Shown: positions 51,086-60,273 of the stretch, piece after piece
Layout: every line of letters begins with the position of its first letter
Numbering within the stretch: position 1 is the first letter of the stretch
Assembly: GCF_008124765.1 (NCBI RefSeq)
Contig: NZ_VNHS01000010.1
Coordinates: 310,001-374,000 of the forward strand
Direction: 5' to 3'
DNA: 64,000 nucleotides
DNA from: Paenibacillus methanolicus
GTDB taxonomy: Bacteria > Bacillota > Bacilli > Paenibacillales > Paenibacillaceae
Translations under genes and position numbers: made by a program
The notes under the pieces: generated by a model
Database searches by the model: none
Told to the model about the DNA's origin: nothing
Seen by the model: only the letters and a program-made list of their open reading frames with translations

Positions 51086-52336
51086 ATGAAATGGCTGCAC
51101 GCTTTATCCGTCCGCAAGAAGCTGATGGTTGGATTTTATTCGAACGTAGTCCTCTTCGCCGTTCTTCTGCTTATCGCGCTTCTCGTCTTCGGCGGCAATG
51201 TATGGGCCGGTCTCGTCATTATCGCCGTCATGGCCGCGGTTACTTATCCGGTCGTTCTATTCTTCGAGAAGACGCTCTCGCATTCGTTCGAAGAGCTCAG
51301 GAACGCCGCCTACTCCGTGTCCAAAGGCGACTTCACGCAGACGCTGGATGCCTCCTCGACCGGGGAGCTGGGTCATTCCTTCAACAGCATGGTCGGCAAG
51401 ATCCGCGACATCTTGAAAGAAACATCCGGCATCTCGAACGTCGTCAACGATTCAAGCCGCACGATCTACTACAAGAACACCGACCTGAAGCAAATGATGG
51501 ATCAGGTCACGACGTCCGCCACGGAGTTGGCTACTGGGGCGGCCGAAATTTCGGCCGACATCAACGTGATGGCCGACTCGATCCGCGAGATCGAAGCGAG
51601 CTTCGCAAGCTACGCCGACGCGACCAAGCAGATGAACGAACGTTCGGAGCTGGCGCTGACGCTCGTGGACAAAGGCCGCCAAGCGGTCGAAAGCCAGGCC
51701 GAAGGGATGAAACGCAACGTCGACGCGACCGCAAATGTAGCCGCTTCCATTGAAGATTTGGCGCATAAAGCGGACGGCATCTCCGCGATTACGCACACGA
51801 TCTCCGAAATCGCGGAACAGACCAACCTGCTCTCGCTCAACGCCTCCATCGAAGCGGCCCGCGCGGGCGAGCACGGACGCGGCTTCGCGGTCGTCGCGCA
51901 GGAGGTCCGCAAGCTTGCCGAGGAATCGAACGCGGCGACCAAGGAAGTATTCACGCTCGTGAAGAGCATCGACGCCGCCGTCAAGCAAGCGATCACCGGT
52001 ATTCAGGTGAACGGAGAGGTCGTGAAGACGCAGACCGAAGCGCTTCACCAAACCGAGCAATCGTTCGCGGAAATCATCGGCAGCGTGAAATTCATCTCCG
52101 AACAAATTTCCCAGTTCGCGCGCGACAGCGCGGCGATGCTGGAGAGCACGAGACGCATCTCGTCGACGATCCAGAACATCTCGGCGATCACGGAGCAGTC
52201 GGCGGCCGGCACCGAAGAGGTAGCCGCCTCGATGAACGAACAGATCGCGTCCGTCCAATCCGTCATTCAAGAGACCGAGCGCATGCAGCAGCACGTCAAT
52301 CAGCTCCAGCGCACGATGTCCGTCTTTAAAGTGTAA
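51086..52336 (+). CDS. Methyl-accepting chemotaxis-type signalling protein without external sensor domain
   Basis: The 416-residue protein has two TM helices that follow each other closely (residues ~13-35 and ~38-60), so almost no extracytoplasmic loop. A HAMP-like segment ([14 protein letters not shown]) comes next, then a helical bundle with the highly conserved MCP hairpin [20 protein letters not shown] and [18 protein letters not shown]. The hairpin binds CheA/CheW. The signal must be sensed in the membrane or cytosol. A GTG 30 bases upstream is an alternative start. Confidence 0.92.
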   Translation: MKWLHALSVRKKLMVGFYSNVVLFAVLLLIALLVFGGNVWAGLVIIAVMAAVTYPVVLFFEKTLSHSFEELRNAAYSVSKGDFTQTLDASSTGELGHSFNSMVGKIRDILKETSGISNVVNDSSRTIYYKNTDLKQMMDQVTTSATELATGAAEISADINVMADSIREIEASFASYADATKQMNERSELALTLVDKGRQAVESQAEGMKRNVDATANVAASIEDLAHKADGISAITHTISEIAEQTNLLSLNASIEAARAGEHGRGFAVVAQEVRKLAEESNAATKEVFTLVKSIDAAVKQAITGIQVNGEVVKTQTEALHQTEQSFAEIIGSVKFISEQISQFARDSAAMLESTRRISSTIQNISAITEQSAAGTEEVAASMNEQIASVQSVIQETERMQQHVNQLQRTMSVFKV

Positions 52337-52347
52337 GCAACCTAAAG

Positions 52348-52387
52348 CAAAAAGCGCCGCCAGGACATCCTGGGAGGCGCTTTTTTT
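52348..52387. terminator. Bidirectional terminator
   Basis: AAGCGCC / GGCGCTT enclosing CCAGGA/TCCTGG, with A5 on the left and T7 on the right, between convergent genes. Confidence 0.88.
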
Positions 52388-52405
52388 GGCGTTCATGCCG
52401 CTCTC

Positions 52406-53374
52406 TTATTCTTCGCTCAAGAAAAATTGAATGATCGTGTCATGCAGACCCGGCAGTCCTTCATGGCCGAAATCCGGATACACTTCCAGCCGCTTGCGGG
52501 ATTGAATCTTGTTGTACGCCGCGAATTGGGTCGACGGCGGACAGATCGTATCCATCAAGCCCACGCCCATGACCACGTCGGCCCGAATGCGATTCGCCAA
52601 GTGCTGGATGTCGATGTAGCCCAGTCGGGTGAACACCTCGTCCTCCCGCTTGTGCTGCGGATCGAACCGGCGGAAGTATCCGCGCAGTTCCTCGTACGCA
52701 TCCTTCGCCAAGTCCATCTGCCAGACTCGTTTGTAGTCGCTCAAGAACGGATAGACCGGCGCCGCTTTGCGGATGCGAGGCTCCAGCGCCGCGCAAGCAA
52801 TCGTCAGCGCCCCCCCTTGCGACCAGCCCGTCGCGTATACGCGGGTTTCGTCAACTTCCTTCATGTCCATGGCGATCGAGGCCAGCTGGGCGGTATCGAG
52901 GAAAATGCCGCGGAACAGCAGATTCTCCGGTTTATCGTCAAGCCCCCGGATAATATGACCGTGATGCGTGTTGCCCTTCACGCCGCCCGCGTCCTCCGAC
53001 GAACCTCCCTGCCCTCTGCAGTCCATGGCGAAGACGGAGAAGCCCAGCGATACGTAAGCCAGGCGCTCGTTCCAGTCGCCGGCGCTGCCGGTATAGCCGT
53101 GGAATTGCAGGACGGCCGGATGCGGTTCGGACGCGCCGCGCGGACGCGCGTATTTGGCATGGACGCGTGCGCCCCCTACGCCCGTGAAGTACAAGTCGAA
53201 GCATTCGGCCGCCGGCGTTTGGAACGAGCTTGGAATCAGCTCGACCTTCGGGTCCGTCGCGCGCATCTCTGCAAGCGCCTGGTCCCAGTAATGTTCGAAG
53301 TCCGCTGGCTTCGGGTTGATTCCTGAATACGTTTGCAGCTGCGCGTACGGCATATCGATTTGCGGCATTTCCAT
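52406..53374 (-). CDS. Acetyl xylan esterase / cephalosporin-C deacetylase (CE7)
   Basis: The 322-residue alpha/beta hydrolase has the CE7 layout: RGQGGSSED near the oxyanion region, nucleophile Ser185 in GWSQGG, Asp275 in LMDTICPP and His304 in DFGHEG. CE7 enzymes remove acetyl groups from xylo-oligosaccharides and also from cephalosporin C. There is no signal peptide, so it acts on imported oligomers. Its length is close to that of B. subtilis Cah. Confidence 0.94.
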   Translation of the reverse strand: MEMPQIDMPYAQLQTYSGINPKPADFEHYWDQALAEMRATDPKVELIPSSFQTPAAECFDLYFTGVGGARVHAKYARPRGASEPHPAVLQFHGYTGSAGDWNERLAYVSLGFSVFAMDCRGQGGSSEDAGGVKGNTHHGHIIRGLDDKPENLLFRGIFLDTAQLASIAMDMKEVDETRVYATGWSQGGALTIACAALEPRIRKAAPVYPFLSDYKRVWQMDLAKDAYEELRGYFRRFDPQHKREDEVFTRLGYIDIQHLANRIRADVVMGVGLMDTICPPSTQFAAYNKIQSRKRLEVYPDFGHEGLPGLHDTIIQFFLSEE

Positions 53375-53554
53375 TCTCCTTTACGGTGGTGGATTGGTTT
53401 CCTGATTTTCTCATGTTACGCCTGCCGACGAGGTCATGTAAAGTATAAAAATGCGCATTTCCCTGCAATTAATCAAGATTGCCGGTGCATGTTCGCGCCG
53501 CATTAGCGGAAAAATGATCACACAGTAACTCGCCACCGGAATGGAGGGAGACAA

Positions 53555-54451
53555 ATGGCTAACGCAGACGGCAACCGGAAATCGGCTGCAGGACGATGGC
53601 TTACCGTTCCCGCCCTCCTTGTGGCCATGCAGGCGTGTGCGGCTTGCGCCCTCCCGATCCGCGATTCCGCCCCCCCTCACGCCACGCCGGGCATTCATGC
53701 AACCGCGCTCCCGTCGGACTCCCCCGCCTTCCAAGAACTGACCGATTCGCGCCAAGGCAAGCGTTCGGCGGGCTCATACTCGTGGCTCGAGCTGCAGCGG
53801 CGGTATCCGGGGACGTTCTTCGTCCGGGGCTCGCGGGGCAGCATGAAAGTCGCGCTGACGTTCGACGACGTCCCCGATCCCCGGTATACGCCGAAGGTGC
53901 TCGATCTGCTGGCGAAATACCGGGTTCGCGCGACGTTCTTCGTACTCGGTTCCAAAGCTAAGGCGTATCCGGCCATCGTCGCGAGGATGCGCAAGGAAGG
54001 CCATATGATCGCCAATCATTCCTACGACCACCCGGTCTTCACGAAAATATCGGTGTATCAGTTCGGTCAACAGGTAACTCAGACGGATCGACTGCTGCGC
54101 TCGCTTGCCGGGTACAGCCCGCGTTTTGTCCGTCCGCCTTACGGCGCCATTACGCCGAGACAGATCGAATGGGCGCAGGCGAACGGCTACACCGTCGTCA
54201 ACTGGGACGTGGACTCGGAGGACTGGCGCAGCATCGGCAGCGGGCGCATTATGACCAATATCAAAAGCACGCTCCAGCCGGGTTCGATTATTTTGCAGCA
54301 TGCGGGCGGCGGACCGACGCAGGATTTATCCGGCACGGTACAAGCGCTCCCGCAGCTCATTCAATTTTTGCGGAAGAAGGGGTACGACATCGTGCCGCTG
54401 CCCGAGCTTCTTGGCCGCCCGGTTGCCCGGTCGCCGCGTCCGAAGCGGTAG
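53555..54451 (+). CDS. Polysaccharide deacetylase, probable lipoprotein
   Basis: The 298-residue protein has a hydrophobic N-terminus ending in MQAC-AAC (Cys28 or Cys31 as possible lipid sites) and, from residue ~98, a NodB domain: LTFDDVPDP (Asp104, Asp105), NHSYDHP (His155, His159), RPPYG and VVNWDVDSEDW. NodB enzymes deacetylate peptidoglycan or chitin-type polymers with a metal. GGAGGGAG precedes the ATG. The gene diverges from the esterase gene and stands alone. Confidence 0.92.
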   Translation: MANADGNRKSAAGRWLTVPALLVAMQACAACALPIRDSAPPHATPGIHATALPSDSPAFQELTDSRQGKRSAGSYSWLELQRRYPGTFFVRGSRGSMKVALTFDDVPDPRYTPKVLDLLAKYRVRATFFVLGSKAKAYPAIVARMRKEGHMIANHSYDHPVFTKISVYQFGQQVTQTDRLLRSLAGYSPRFVRPPYGAITPRQIEWAQANGYTVVNWDVDSEDWRSIGSGRIMTNIKSTLQPGSIILQHAGGGPTQDLSGTVQALPQLIQFLRKKGYDIVPLPELLGRPVARSPRPKR

Positions 54452-54457
54452 CCAAAC

Positions 54458-54490
54458 ACAAAAAGCGCTGCCCCATAACGGCGCAGCGCT
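54458..54490 (-). terminator. Terminator of the LysM-3D gene
   Basis: Minus strand: AGCGCTGC pairs with GCAGCGCT around a ten-base loop and is followed by TTTTTG. Confidence 0.82.
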
Positions 54491-54535
54491 TGCGGCGGAC
54501 CGCGCCGATGGGCGCAGACCTCCTTCTTCCCATGC

Positions 54536-55216
54536 TTATTTCAGCACATAGACATGGACATATTGATACCCGAACGTGCGCGCTTGCTGCTGCGACGACG
54601 AGACGAAGATGTCGATGCGGTTGCCTTTGATCGCCCCGCCCATGTCGGACGCGACGGCAAACATACCGCCCATCGGCAGACCGTTATAATCATAGCCGGT
54701 CACGAACAGTTTGGTGCCAAGCGGAATGAGATTCGGATCGACCGCGACGGTCCCGACCTTAAGCGGGTTGCCGAAGTAATCGACGGCGCCCCATTGGCCG
54801 TTCTCGCTCGCCGCCGCCGTATAGGCGCTCGCTTTCACCTGCAGCGCGTCCGTGTATGCCACGGCTTTGCCGTTCACTGTCAGCGTCGGCTCGGACTCGT
54901 TTGTCGGCAGTTCGGCCGCCATCATTTTCATGACCGGCTTGGCTTTCGCTTTTGCAACAGGTTGCTGCGGCTTGCTGTCGCCATCCGGGATCGCGATCGT
55001 AAGTCCCGCGTAGATGTTCAGCGGATTGACGGTCGGGTTGGCTTCCATGAGCTCTGCCACCGACATGCCGTACCGCTTGGACAAACTCCAGAACGTATCG
55101 TCGTCCGTTGCTTTGTGCGACGCTGCTTCCGCGCTTGCGGCGCCAGCCGAGGCCAGCAGCGCAAGCCCGAGAACAGCGGCTGCCGCGGTTTTTTTCCAAG
55201 ACTTGAATGTTAACAA
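54536..55216 (-). CDS. Secreted LysM-3D domain protein (cell-wall hydrolase)
   Basis: The start is TTG at 55216 with GGAGG seven bases upstream; this gives a clean signal peptide (residues 1-29, ending ASA). The longer frame upstream runs through the riboswitch and is rejected. A LysM domain occupies residues ~33-78 (FWSLSKRYGMSVAELMEAN). The C-terminal 3D domain (residues ~125-226) has its three aspartates at 160, 191 and 202 and resembles the lytic transglycosylase barrel of MltA. It likely cleaves or remodels peptidoglycan. Confidence 0.92.
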   Translation of the reverse strand: MLTFKSWKKTAAAAVLGLALLASAGAASAEAASHKATDDDTFWSLSKRYGMSVAELMEANPTVNPLNIYAGLTIAIPDGDSKPQQPVAKAKAKPVMKMMAAELPTNESEPTLTVNGKAVAYTDALQVKASAYTAAASENGQWGAVDYFGNPLKVGTVAVDPNLIPLGTKLFVTGYDYNGLPMGGMFAVASDMGGAIKGNRIDIFVSSSQQQARTFGYQYVHVYVLK

Positions 55217-55330
55217 TGGACATCCTCCTTTATTTACGAGAAACGCGCCGTCATTCGCGACGCTCGCTCTCGTCAACGCGAACGGAACCGCGGCCCGATA
55301 CAGCCCGCAAACGATCCGCTCCAGCATGTG

Positions 55331-55560
55331 GCCTACGAGGTTAGTTGTCGGATTCGGATCGAGGAGTTCGACCCTTCGCGCGCACCCGGCTTTCGCCGCT
55401 CGCGATTCACCCCAAGCTTTTGCATCCATCGGGTCGTTCAGTCGACCGTTCGCGGTCTTCCGGACATCCGTGGATGAATCGCAGAATCCATGTCGCCATG
55501 CGAACACGGCGGAAAATATCGGCCAGCGATAGTTCCCGAAGTTCCCCCGTACATTAAGTT
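55331..55560 (-). promoter_or_regulatory. Cyclic di-AMP riboswitch (ydaO-yuaA class)
   Basis: On the minus strand the class landmarks occur in order: CGGGGGAAC at its 5' end (near 55541-55549), CTTGGGGTGAATCGC in the middle (near 55418), and CCGACAACTAACCTCGTAGGC-like 3' sequence at 55331-55351 (CTAACCTCGTAGGC is the most diagnostic part). It lies about 115 bases before the LysM-3D start. High c-di-AMP would be expected to reduce expression of the hydrolase. No U-rich terminator is evident between it and the start, so the mechanism is open. Confidence 0.92.
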
Positions 55561-55905
55561 TCGGCTCGTGTAAAAGGTTACAGTGTCCACAGCCCGATTC
55601 CTACCGGTAAATTGCGGCATCGGTTGCGATGTCAGGTATAAACACTGTGTTCATAAACGTTTGCGCGCGAAAACTTTTTATGACCAAGACGAGCGGATAG
55701 ACGTAGTTTGCAGAAATCAGAAGCGGGATGAGCAAGAAACTCACCTATGCAAAGCGAGGGAGGAGGCATTTCGTTGGGCGGAACCTACTCGGCTATGGAG
55801 GATGCCAGAAGTTAACGGTCGACCGGAAGGGCTTGGCAGTATTTATCTTTCGCGCATCGGGGCCGATAGTTGTAGTAAGAAGATTGTGCCGCGCGGATAA
55901 CGAAC

Positions 55906-55995
55906 GTGTTGCAATTAGTGAAGGCGGCCGGCTGGGTCGCCGCCGCGAGCGCGGTTGTGCTCGGGGTGGGCGCGATCTGGAACCGGGTGAGCTAA
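55906..55995 (+). CDS. Possible 29-residue membrane peptide
   Basis: GTG at 55906 opens a frame for one hydrophobic helix (AASAVVLGVGAIW) with a Lys at its start and an Arg near its end. There is no ribosome-binding site nearby, and the terminator-like hairpin at 56032 is the only supporting sign. It could be chance. Confidence 0.25.
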   Translation: MLQLVKAAGWVAAASAVVLGVGAIWNRVS

Positions 55996-56031
55996 CGGCT
56001 ATCAAGGCGCCCGAACGCCGCGTTAGACGTC

Positions 56032-56070
56032 AAGAAGCGGGTTCCCTGTCCGACAGGAAACCCGCTTCTT
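56032..56070. terminator. Terminator-like hairpin
   Basis: AAGAAGCGGGTTCCCTGTC pairs with ACAGGAAACCCGCTTCTT. T runs on either side are short. Confidence 0.6.
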
Positions 56071-56250
56071 GTTGTTCGCCGATCCGCTTTACGTGTGCAA
56101 TCTTCACCGTACCGGCTGTCCCGGTTTTACCGTCCGCGATGCTTCGCTTTGACGTTCGCCTCGGCCAGCGATTTCATGCGGCTTCCCCTCCATCTTCAAT
56201 GAAGAGCGATGGACATCCCGAGAGGGAAGGATACTGACTGCGCAATAGCC

Positions 56251-57387
56251 TCATTTGAACGTGGTGACGAACGTCTTGAACGTCATGCGATTGTCTTTCA
56301 TCTCCGACGTGCCGGTGATCAGCTTGCCGCCGGACGGACTCCATCGCAGCGGATCGGACGCGTACTGCACGTCGACCGATACCGGCGTCGCCCCGCCCGA
56401 TACGGCGTCCGCCACGAACACGCCTTGCGTGCCGCCTCCCTCCGAGGTAACGGTGTACCCGATGCGCGCGCCGTCCGGCGACCAGCTGGCGCCGAAGATT
56501 TGATTGCCTTTGGCGATCGTTTTCTTCGCTTTCAGCGCGGTATCGGTGAGCACCAGTTCCATTTGCAGCGGCTGCCCGTCTTTGCTCACCCGTTTGACGA
56601 CGGCGAAATGCTTGCCGTCGGGCGACGGAATGAACCAAATCACGTCGGAAGCGATTCTCTCGTTCTTTTTCGTCTGCGTATTATAGGCGTTCAGCGAATA
56701 GTTGCGACCTACGTAATACACGATGTCGCCACGTTGCCGCGGATTCGCGGCCGCGAAATCGCCCGTCCGGTACAGCAGCTCCGTCTTGCCCGTCACGTCC
56801 GCTCTTGCTAGGGAGCCGTCCTCCGTCGTAAAGACGATCCGCTCGTTATCGGCCCATTCGCCGTCGGAGATGCCGATCGGCGTGTCGCCGGCGGGCACCG
56901 CCTCGCCCGTGTCCAGGTTCAATATAAGCCCTTTCGCCGTCTCTCCTTCATACTGCTTGTAGAACACATGCTTCTGATCCGGCGAGACGATCGCCCCGCC
57001 CTGGTCTTCGTTCGCCTGCTTCAATATTTCGTCGGTTCCCGCGGCCAGATCGCGCACGAACAGGTTGAATGGATACCGCGTGCCGCCTTCGACCGCGATC
57101 GGGGCGGCCTGCTCGTTCGGCTTGGCGACGATGAGCTGCTCTTCCCCGATCCAATCCATCCCCCGCACGCCTTGCAGCGTGTCGATCTTGGCCACGACGA
57201 TGCCGGCGGGCTTCTGAACGGGCTCGCTGCCCACCACCGTGATCGTCTTCTCTTCCTTCTGAATCACCTCGCGGTCCGGCGCCGCATCGCGCGCCGAGCA
57301 GCCGGCAAGCAGCAACAACGCGACCAACCCCGTAATACCCGCGGTTCTGTAACGCCTGCCCTGCGCGAGCGTTGATGCTTTTCTCAT
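56251..57387 (-). CDS. TolB-like beta-propeller lipoprotein
   Basis: The ~378-residue lipoprotein has LLLLAGC with lipid Cys30. The remainder contains repeated WD40/TolB-like blades with sequences such as GAIVSPDQKHVFYKQY, FIPSPDGKHFAVVK and ASWSPDGARIGYTV (S-PDG turns). Such propellers are extracytoplasmic binding platforms. It follows the sensor kinase gene by 72 bases and could sense or report together with it. ATG 57387 has GGAGG eight bases upstream. Confidence 0.85.
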   Translation of the reverse strand: MRKASTLAQGRRYRTAGITGLVALLLLAGCSARDAAPDREVIQKEEKTITVVGSEPVQKPAGIVVAKIDTLQGVRGMDWIGEEQLIVAKPNEQAAPIAVEGGTRYPFNLFVRDLAAGTDEILKQANEDQGGAIVSPDQKHVFYKQYEGETAKGLILNLDTGEAVPAGDTPIGISDGEWADNERIVFTTEDGSLARADVTGKTELLYRTGDFAAANPRQRGDIVYYVGRNYSLNAYNTQTKKNERIASDVIWFIPSPDGKHFAVVKRVSKDGQPLQMELVLTDTALKAKKTIAKGNQIFGASWSPDGARIGYTVTSEGGGTQGVFVADAVSGGATPVSVDVQYASDPLRWSPSGGKLITGTSEMKDNRMTFKTFVTTFK

Positions 57388-57459
57388 TGTCTGTGCCTCC
57401 ATTCATCATGATGTCTAAACGTTACCCTGCTTCGGTATCTTGAACGTCTCCGCTTTGTT

Positions 57460-58953
57460 TCAACGATGTAAACGTTTGTCGCGCGGCGCCGATTGCACGA
57501 GCGGCAGCGTAATTTCGAACGTCGCCCCGCGCTCGCCGGTTACCGCCGGCAGCAGCTCGATCGTGCCTCCCTGCAGCAGCACGAGCCGCTTCACGAGCGA
57601 CAAGCCCAGCCCCGTGCCGCCGCTCAAGCGAGCCCTGTCCTTGCTGACCGTATAGAAGGGCTCGAACAGCTTCGCTCGCGCTTCCTCTGGAATCCCCATG
57701 CCCGTATCCCGGACGCGCACGACCGCATAGGTACCTCTTGCGGAGCCGGTGACGTCGACGCGCCCGCCGGGTTCGTTGTATTTGACCGCGTTGTCCAGCA
57801 CGTTCATGAAAATATGGACCAGACTTTCCCGGTCGGCCATGACCGTCAAATCTTCCGCTTCCGCATGAATCGCGATGCCCAGTTGCGTCGCTTTGGCCTG
57901 CAGGCGGCTGGCCGATTCTTCGAGCAGCGGCCGCAGCGCGACCGGTTCCGCGCGTTGACTGAATTCATACTGCTCCAGCTCGGAGAGGCGCAGTACCTTC
58001 TCGACCATCTCGAGCAGCCGGTCCGCTTCCTTGCGCATGCTGGCCCTCGCCTCTTCCAGCAGCTGCGGATCGTCGCGGTACATATCGAGCAAATCCGTGT
58101 AAGCGATAATCGAGGTTAACGGCGTTTTGAACTCGTGGCTGACGCTGCCGATGAACTGCTTCTGCCGGTCGAAGCTGCTCTTGATTTCCCGGCTCATATA
58201 GGCGATGCCTTCGCTCAGTTCGCCTAGCTCATCCCGCCGCATGACCGGCGGCTCGGTCAAATAGCGGCCTTCCCGTATGTCGCCGGCCGCCCGATGCAGC
58301 TTACGAATGGCGATTACGACCCGCCGCACGTACAGAAACCCGAGCAGGAAGCTGACCGTCAGCGCGCCGAGGCCGATGTTGCGCAAGCCGGCGGCGACGG
58401 ATTCATAGAAGAGCCGGTCGGCCTGAAGCGAATAGTGGATCTGGACGACGCCGACTTGTCCGATCGTCCATGTCAGGGGCGCCATATAGATAAGGCTGTC
58501 TCCGGCTACCTCGTACGCGATTTTGCCTTGTATCGCGTAATCGAGCGTATCCCGCGCGGCATCCGTACGAGAGAGCGGCAGCGAGTTGCCGGCCTCGCGT
58601 CCGTTCGCATCGTACAGCACCACGTGCGCGCCGCTAAGCAGACTGCTCAAATCCGCCGCCAGCTGCGGTCCGGAGCGGCGCAGGAACGTCTGCGCGTCCA
58701 CGACCGGATTGCCGAGATAAGTCTGCTGCACGCGGAGATTGGCCAACTCGCCGCGCTGCTTGAGCAGCGCTTCGACCCGGTCGCGCTGGTTCACTTCGAT
58801 CTCCCGCAGGACGAGCAGGCTGAGCGAACCGACGGCGAGGAGCAGCAGCGCCGCCAGCGCAAGCGAGAAGCGCCAGGTCAGCCCGAAGCGCAGCCGACCG
58901 CGTACGCTGCCTTGAGGCGACCGGTAAGAAGAAGCGGAGACGGCCTCCCTCAC
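57460..58953 (-). CDS. Membrane sensor histidine kinase
   Basis: The 497-residue kinase has TM helices at ~28-50 and ~190-212, an external sensor domain of about 140 residues between them, a HAMP segment, the phospho-acceptor His273 in SVSHEFKTPLTS, and HATPase boxes NVLDNAVKYNEPGG, DTGMGIPEE and GGTGLGLSLVKR. The GTG start overlaps the response regulator stop (GTGA). The sensor domain is not recognised; the neighbouring lipoprotein hints at an envelope-related signal. Confidence 0.94.
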   Translation of the reverse strand: MREAVSASSYRSPQGSVRGRLRFGLTWRFSLALAALLLLAVGSLSLLVLREIEVNQRDRVEALLKQRGELANLRVQQTYLGNPVVDAQTFLRRSGPQLAADLSSLLSGAHVVLYDANGREAGNSLPLSRTDAARDTLDYAIQGKIAYEVAGDSLIYMAPLTWTIGQVGVVQIHYSLQADRLFYESVAAGLRNIGLGALTVSFLLGFLYVRRVVIAIRKLHRAAGDIREGRYLTEPPVMRRDELGELSEGIAYMSREIKSSFDRQKQFIGSVSHEFKTPLTSIIAYTDLLDMYRDDPQLLEEARASMRKEADRLLEMVEKVLRLSELEQYEFSQRAEPVALRPLLEESASRLQAKATQLGIAIHAEAEDLTVMADRESLVHIFMNVLDNAVKYNEPGGRVDVTGSARGTYAVVRVRDTGMGIPEEARAKLFEPFYTVSKDRARLSGGTGLGLSLVKRLVLLQGGTIELLPAVTGERGATFEITLPLVQSAPRDKRLHR

Positions 58954-59636
58954 GAAGGAAGCCCCCGAAGCGCTTTATATCCGACGCCGTACACGGTCTG
59001 CAGCAGCCCTTGATAAGGCTCGCCGAGCTTCTTGCGCAGCCGCTGCACGTGAATGTCGACCGTGCGCGTGCCCCCGGCGTAATCGATGCTCCAGACGAGA
59101 TCGAGCAGCTCGTCGCGCGTATAGACCCGTTCCGGATGCAGCAGGAGCAGCGCGAGCAGATCGAATTCCTTCGGCGTTAACTCCACGGACGCGCCGGCGA
59201 CCGTAAGGGCCCGGCTCGGGACGTGCAGCCGCAGCTCCCCGATCTCCGCCCCCTGCTCCTCCGCGGGCTTGCTCTCCAGCCGTCTAAGCAGCGCCTTCGC
59301 GCGGGCGATCAGCTCCCTCAAATCGAACGGCTTCGTCATGTAGTCGTCCGCGCCAAGCTCCAGCCCCAGCACTTTGTCGACGATATCGTTCTTCACCGTC
59401 AGCAAGATGATGCCCAGTCCGCTGCGGTTCTCGAGCTTGCGGCATACGTCGTAACCGTTCATCTTCGGCATCATGACGTCGAGCACCATGACGTGCGGAC
59501 GGAAGGAGGCCGCTTTGGCCAGCGCTTCCTCTCCGTCGCTCGCCGTCTCGACGATGTAACCCTCGCGCCGGAACGCGTAGGCGATGGCGCTCGCGATACT
59601 CTGCTCATCGTCGACCACCAGTATTTTCTGTTCCAT
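58950..59636 (-). CDS. OmpR/PhoB-family response regulator
   Basis: The 228-residue regulator has a receiver domain with Asp53 (VLDVMMPKMNG) as phosphorylation site, Thr80 and Lys102 (MTKPFDLREL), and a C-terminal winged helix (LTPKEFDLLALLLLHPERV, TVDIHVQRLRKKLG). The start is put at ATG 59636, where GGGAG lies nine bases before. It is the first gene of the two-component operon. Promoter TTAAAA-N17-TATAAT at 59768-59796. Confidence 0.95.
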   Translation of the reverse strand: MEQKILVVDDEQSIASAIAYAFRREGYIVETASDGEEALAKAASFRPHVMVLDVMMPKMNGYDVCRKLENRSGLGIILLTVKNDIVDKVLGLELGADDYMTKPFDLRELIARAKALLRRLESKPAEEQGAEIGELRLHVPSRALTVAGASVELTPKEFDLLALLLLHPERVYTRDELLDLVWSIDYAGGTRTVDIHVQRLRKKLGEPYQGLLQTVYGVGYKALRGLPS

Positions 59637-59767
59637 GATTCCCATCTCCCTAAGGCGATATTGTAGTAGTTCCCAATTGCCGCCGCATTTCTACCTTGTT
59701 TCCAAGTTGTAAACAAATTATCGTACACCTTAGGCAGGCAGGCATAACTCCCCGCAGGCCAAGGCAT

Positions 59768-59819
59768 ATTATACGAAATACTTGAACGCCTTTTAAGTTT
59801 TCAGAATATTATGTATAAT
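59768..59819. promoter_or_regulatory. Divergent promoters of the two-component operon and a small gene
   Basis: Minus strand: TTAAAA (59791-59796), 17 bases, TATAAT (59768-59773). Plus strand: TTTTAA (same hexamer), 17 bases, TATAAT (59814-59819). Both use the same -35 block on opposite strands. Confidence 0.6.
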
Positions 59820-59876
59820 AAATGTGTAAGCGCTTGCAATTCAAATGGCTCATTCACAGCCAAGGAGGAATCGCTT

Positions 59877-60062
59877 ATGATGACGTTCGAATCGGAGTAC
59901 AGAAGACAGGCCATCCGCACGCTGCGGGAAGGACGAGAAGAAGCCAAATCGGAGATCGCCATGGAGGCGAGCCGCTATAGACGCACTTTCGCCAATTGGT
60001 TCAGCCGCATGCATGCGGTTACGGCGCCTTTCCTAGGGCCCTCCAACCGGCCGATGCGTTAA
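59877..60062 (+). CDS. Small charged protein, 61 residues, unknown
   Basis: Starts at ATG 59877 with AAGGAGG eight bases before. The peptide is rich in Arg and Glu (RRQAIRTLREGREEAKSEI) and predicted to be helical, ending in a Pro-containing tail. It has its own promoter opposite the two-component operon. No family is recognised. Directly followed by a copy of the dispersed repeat. Confidence 0.6.
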   Translation: MMTFESEYRRQAIRTLREGREEAKSEIAMEASRYRRTFANWFSRMHAVTAPFLGPSNRPMR

Positions 60063-60064
60063 TG

Positions 60065-60173
60065 CAAGGCGAAAGGCGCCTCGCCGTCTTTTAGCGGAGA
60101 GGCGCCTTTCGTTCCGGATAAGCGGATTGGGTTGCGTTCATAATCCGAGGATTTGGAATGCTTGTATTTCAAA
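60065..60173. repeat. Dispersed double-hairpin repeat, diverged copy
   Basis: Left hairpin GAAAGGCGCCTC / GAGGCGCCTTTC is a perfect 12-bp stem followed by GTTCCGG. The right end reads CTTGTATTTCAAA as in the 23338 copy. The middle has diverged. Confidence 0.65.
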
Positions 60174-60232
60174 AAACACCGCCAAAGCCTAAGAGTCCCG
60201 TTGCGGGAGACTCTCTGGCCCAAGCGGTGTTT
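60171..60232 (-). terminator. Terminator of the HNH gene
   Basis: Minus strand: AACACCGC pairs with GCGGTGTT around an inner AGAGTC..CCC/GGG..GACTCT hairpin, followed by TTTTT. Confidence 0.82.
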
Positions 60233-60273
60233 GTATGTTTATGGTTTGGTGCGGCGGCAAGACGGTTCGCGGC

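Larger units (their letters stand above)
55561..56250. other. 690-bp stretch with no convincing gene
   Basis: The left end should hold the riboswitch promoter on the minus strand, but no good match was picked out. AACACTGTGTT near 55641 is a palindrome. A micro-ORF (55906-55995) and a hairpin (56032-56070) lie on the right. Longer open frames here look like GC-rich shadows. Confidence 0.5.

Noticed and set aside
54536-55507. A 323-residue version of the LysM-3D protein
   Set aside because: The additional ~97 residues are translated from the c-di-AMP riboswitch; the TTG at 55216 has the ribosome site and gives a proper signal peptide.
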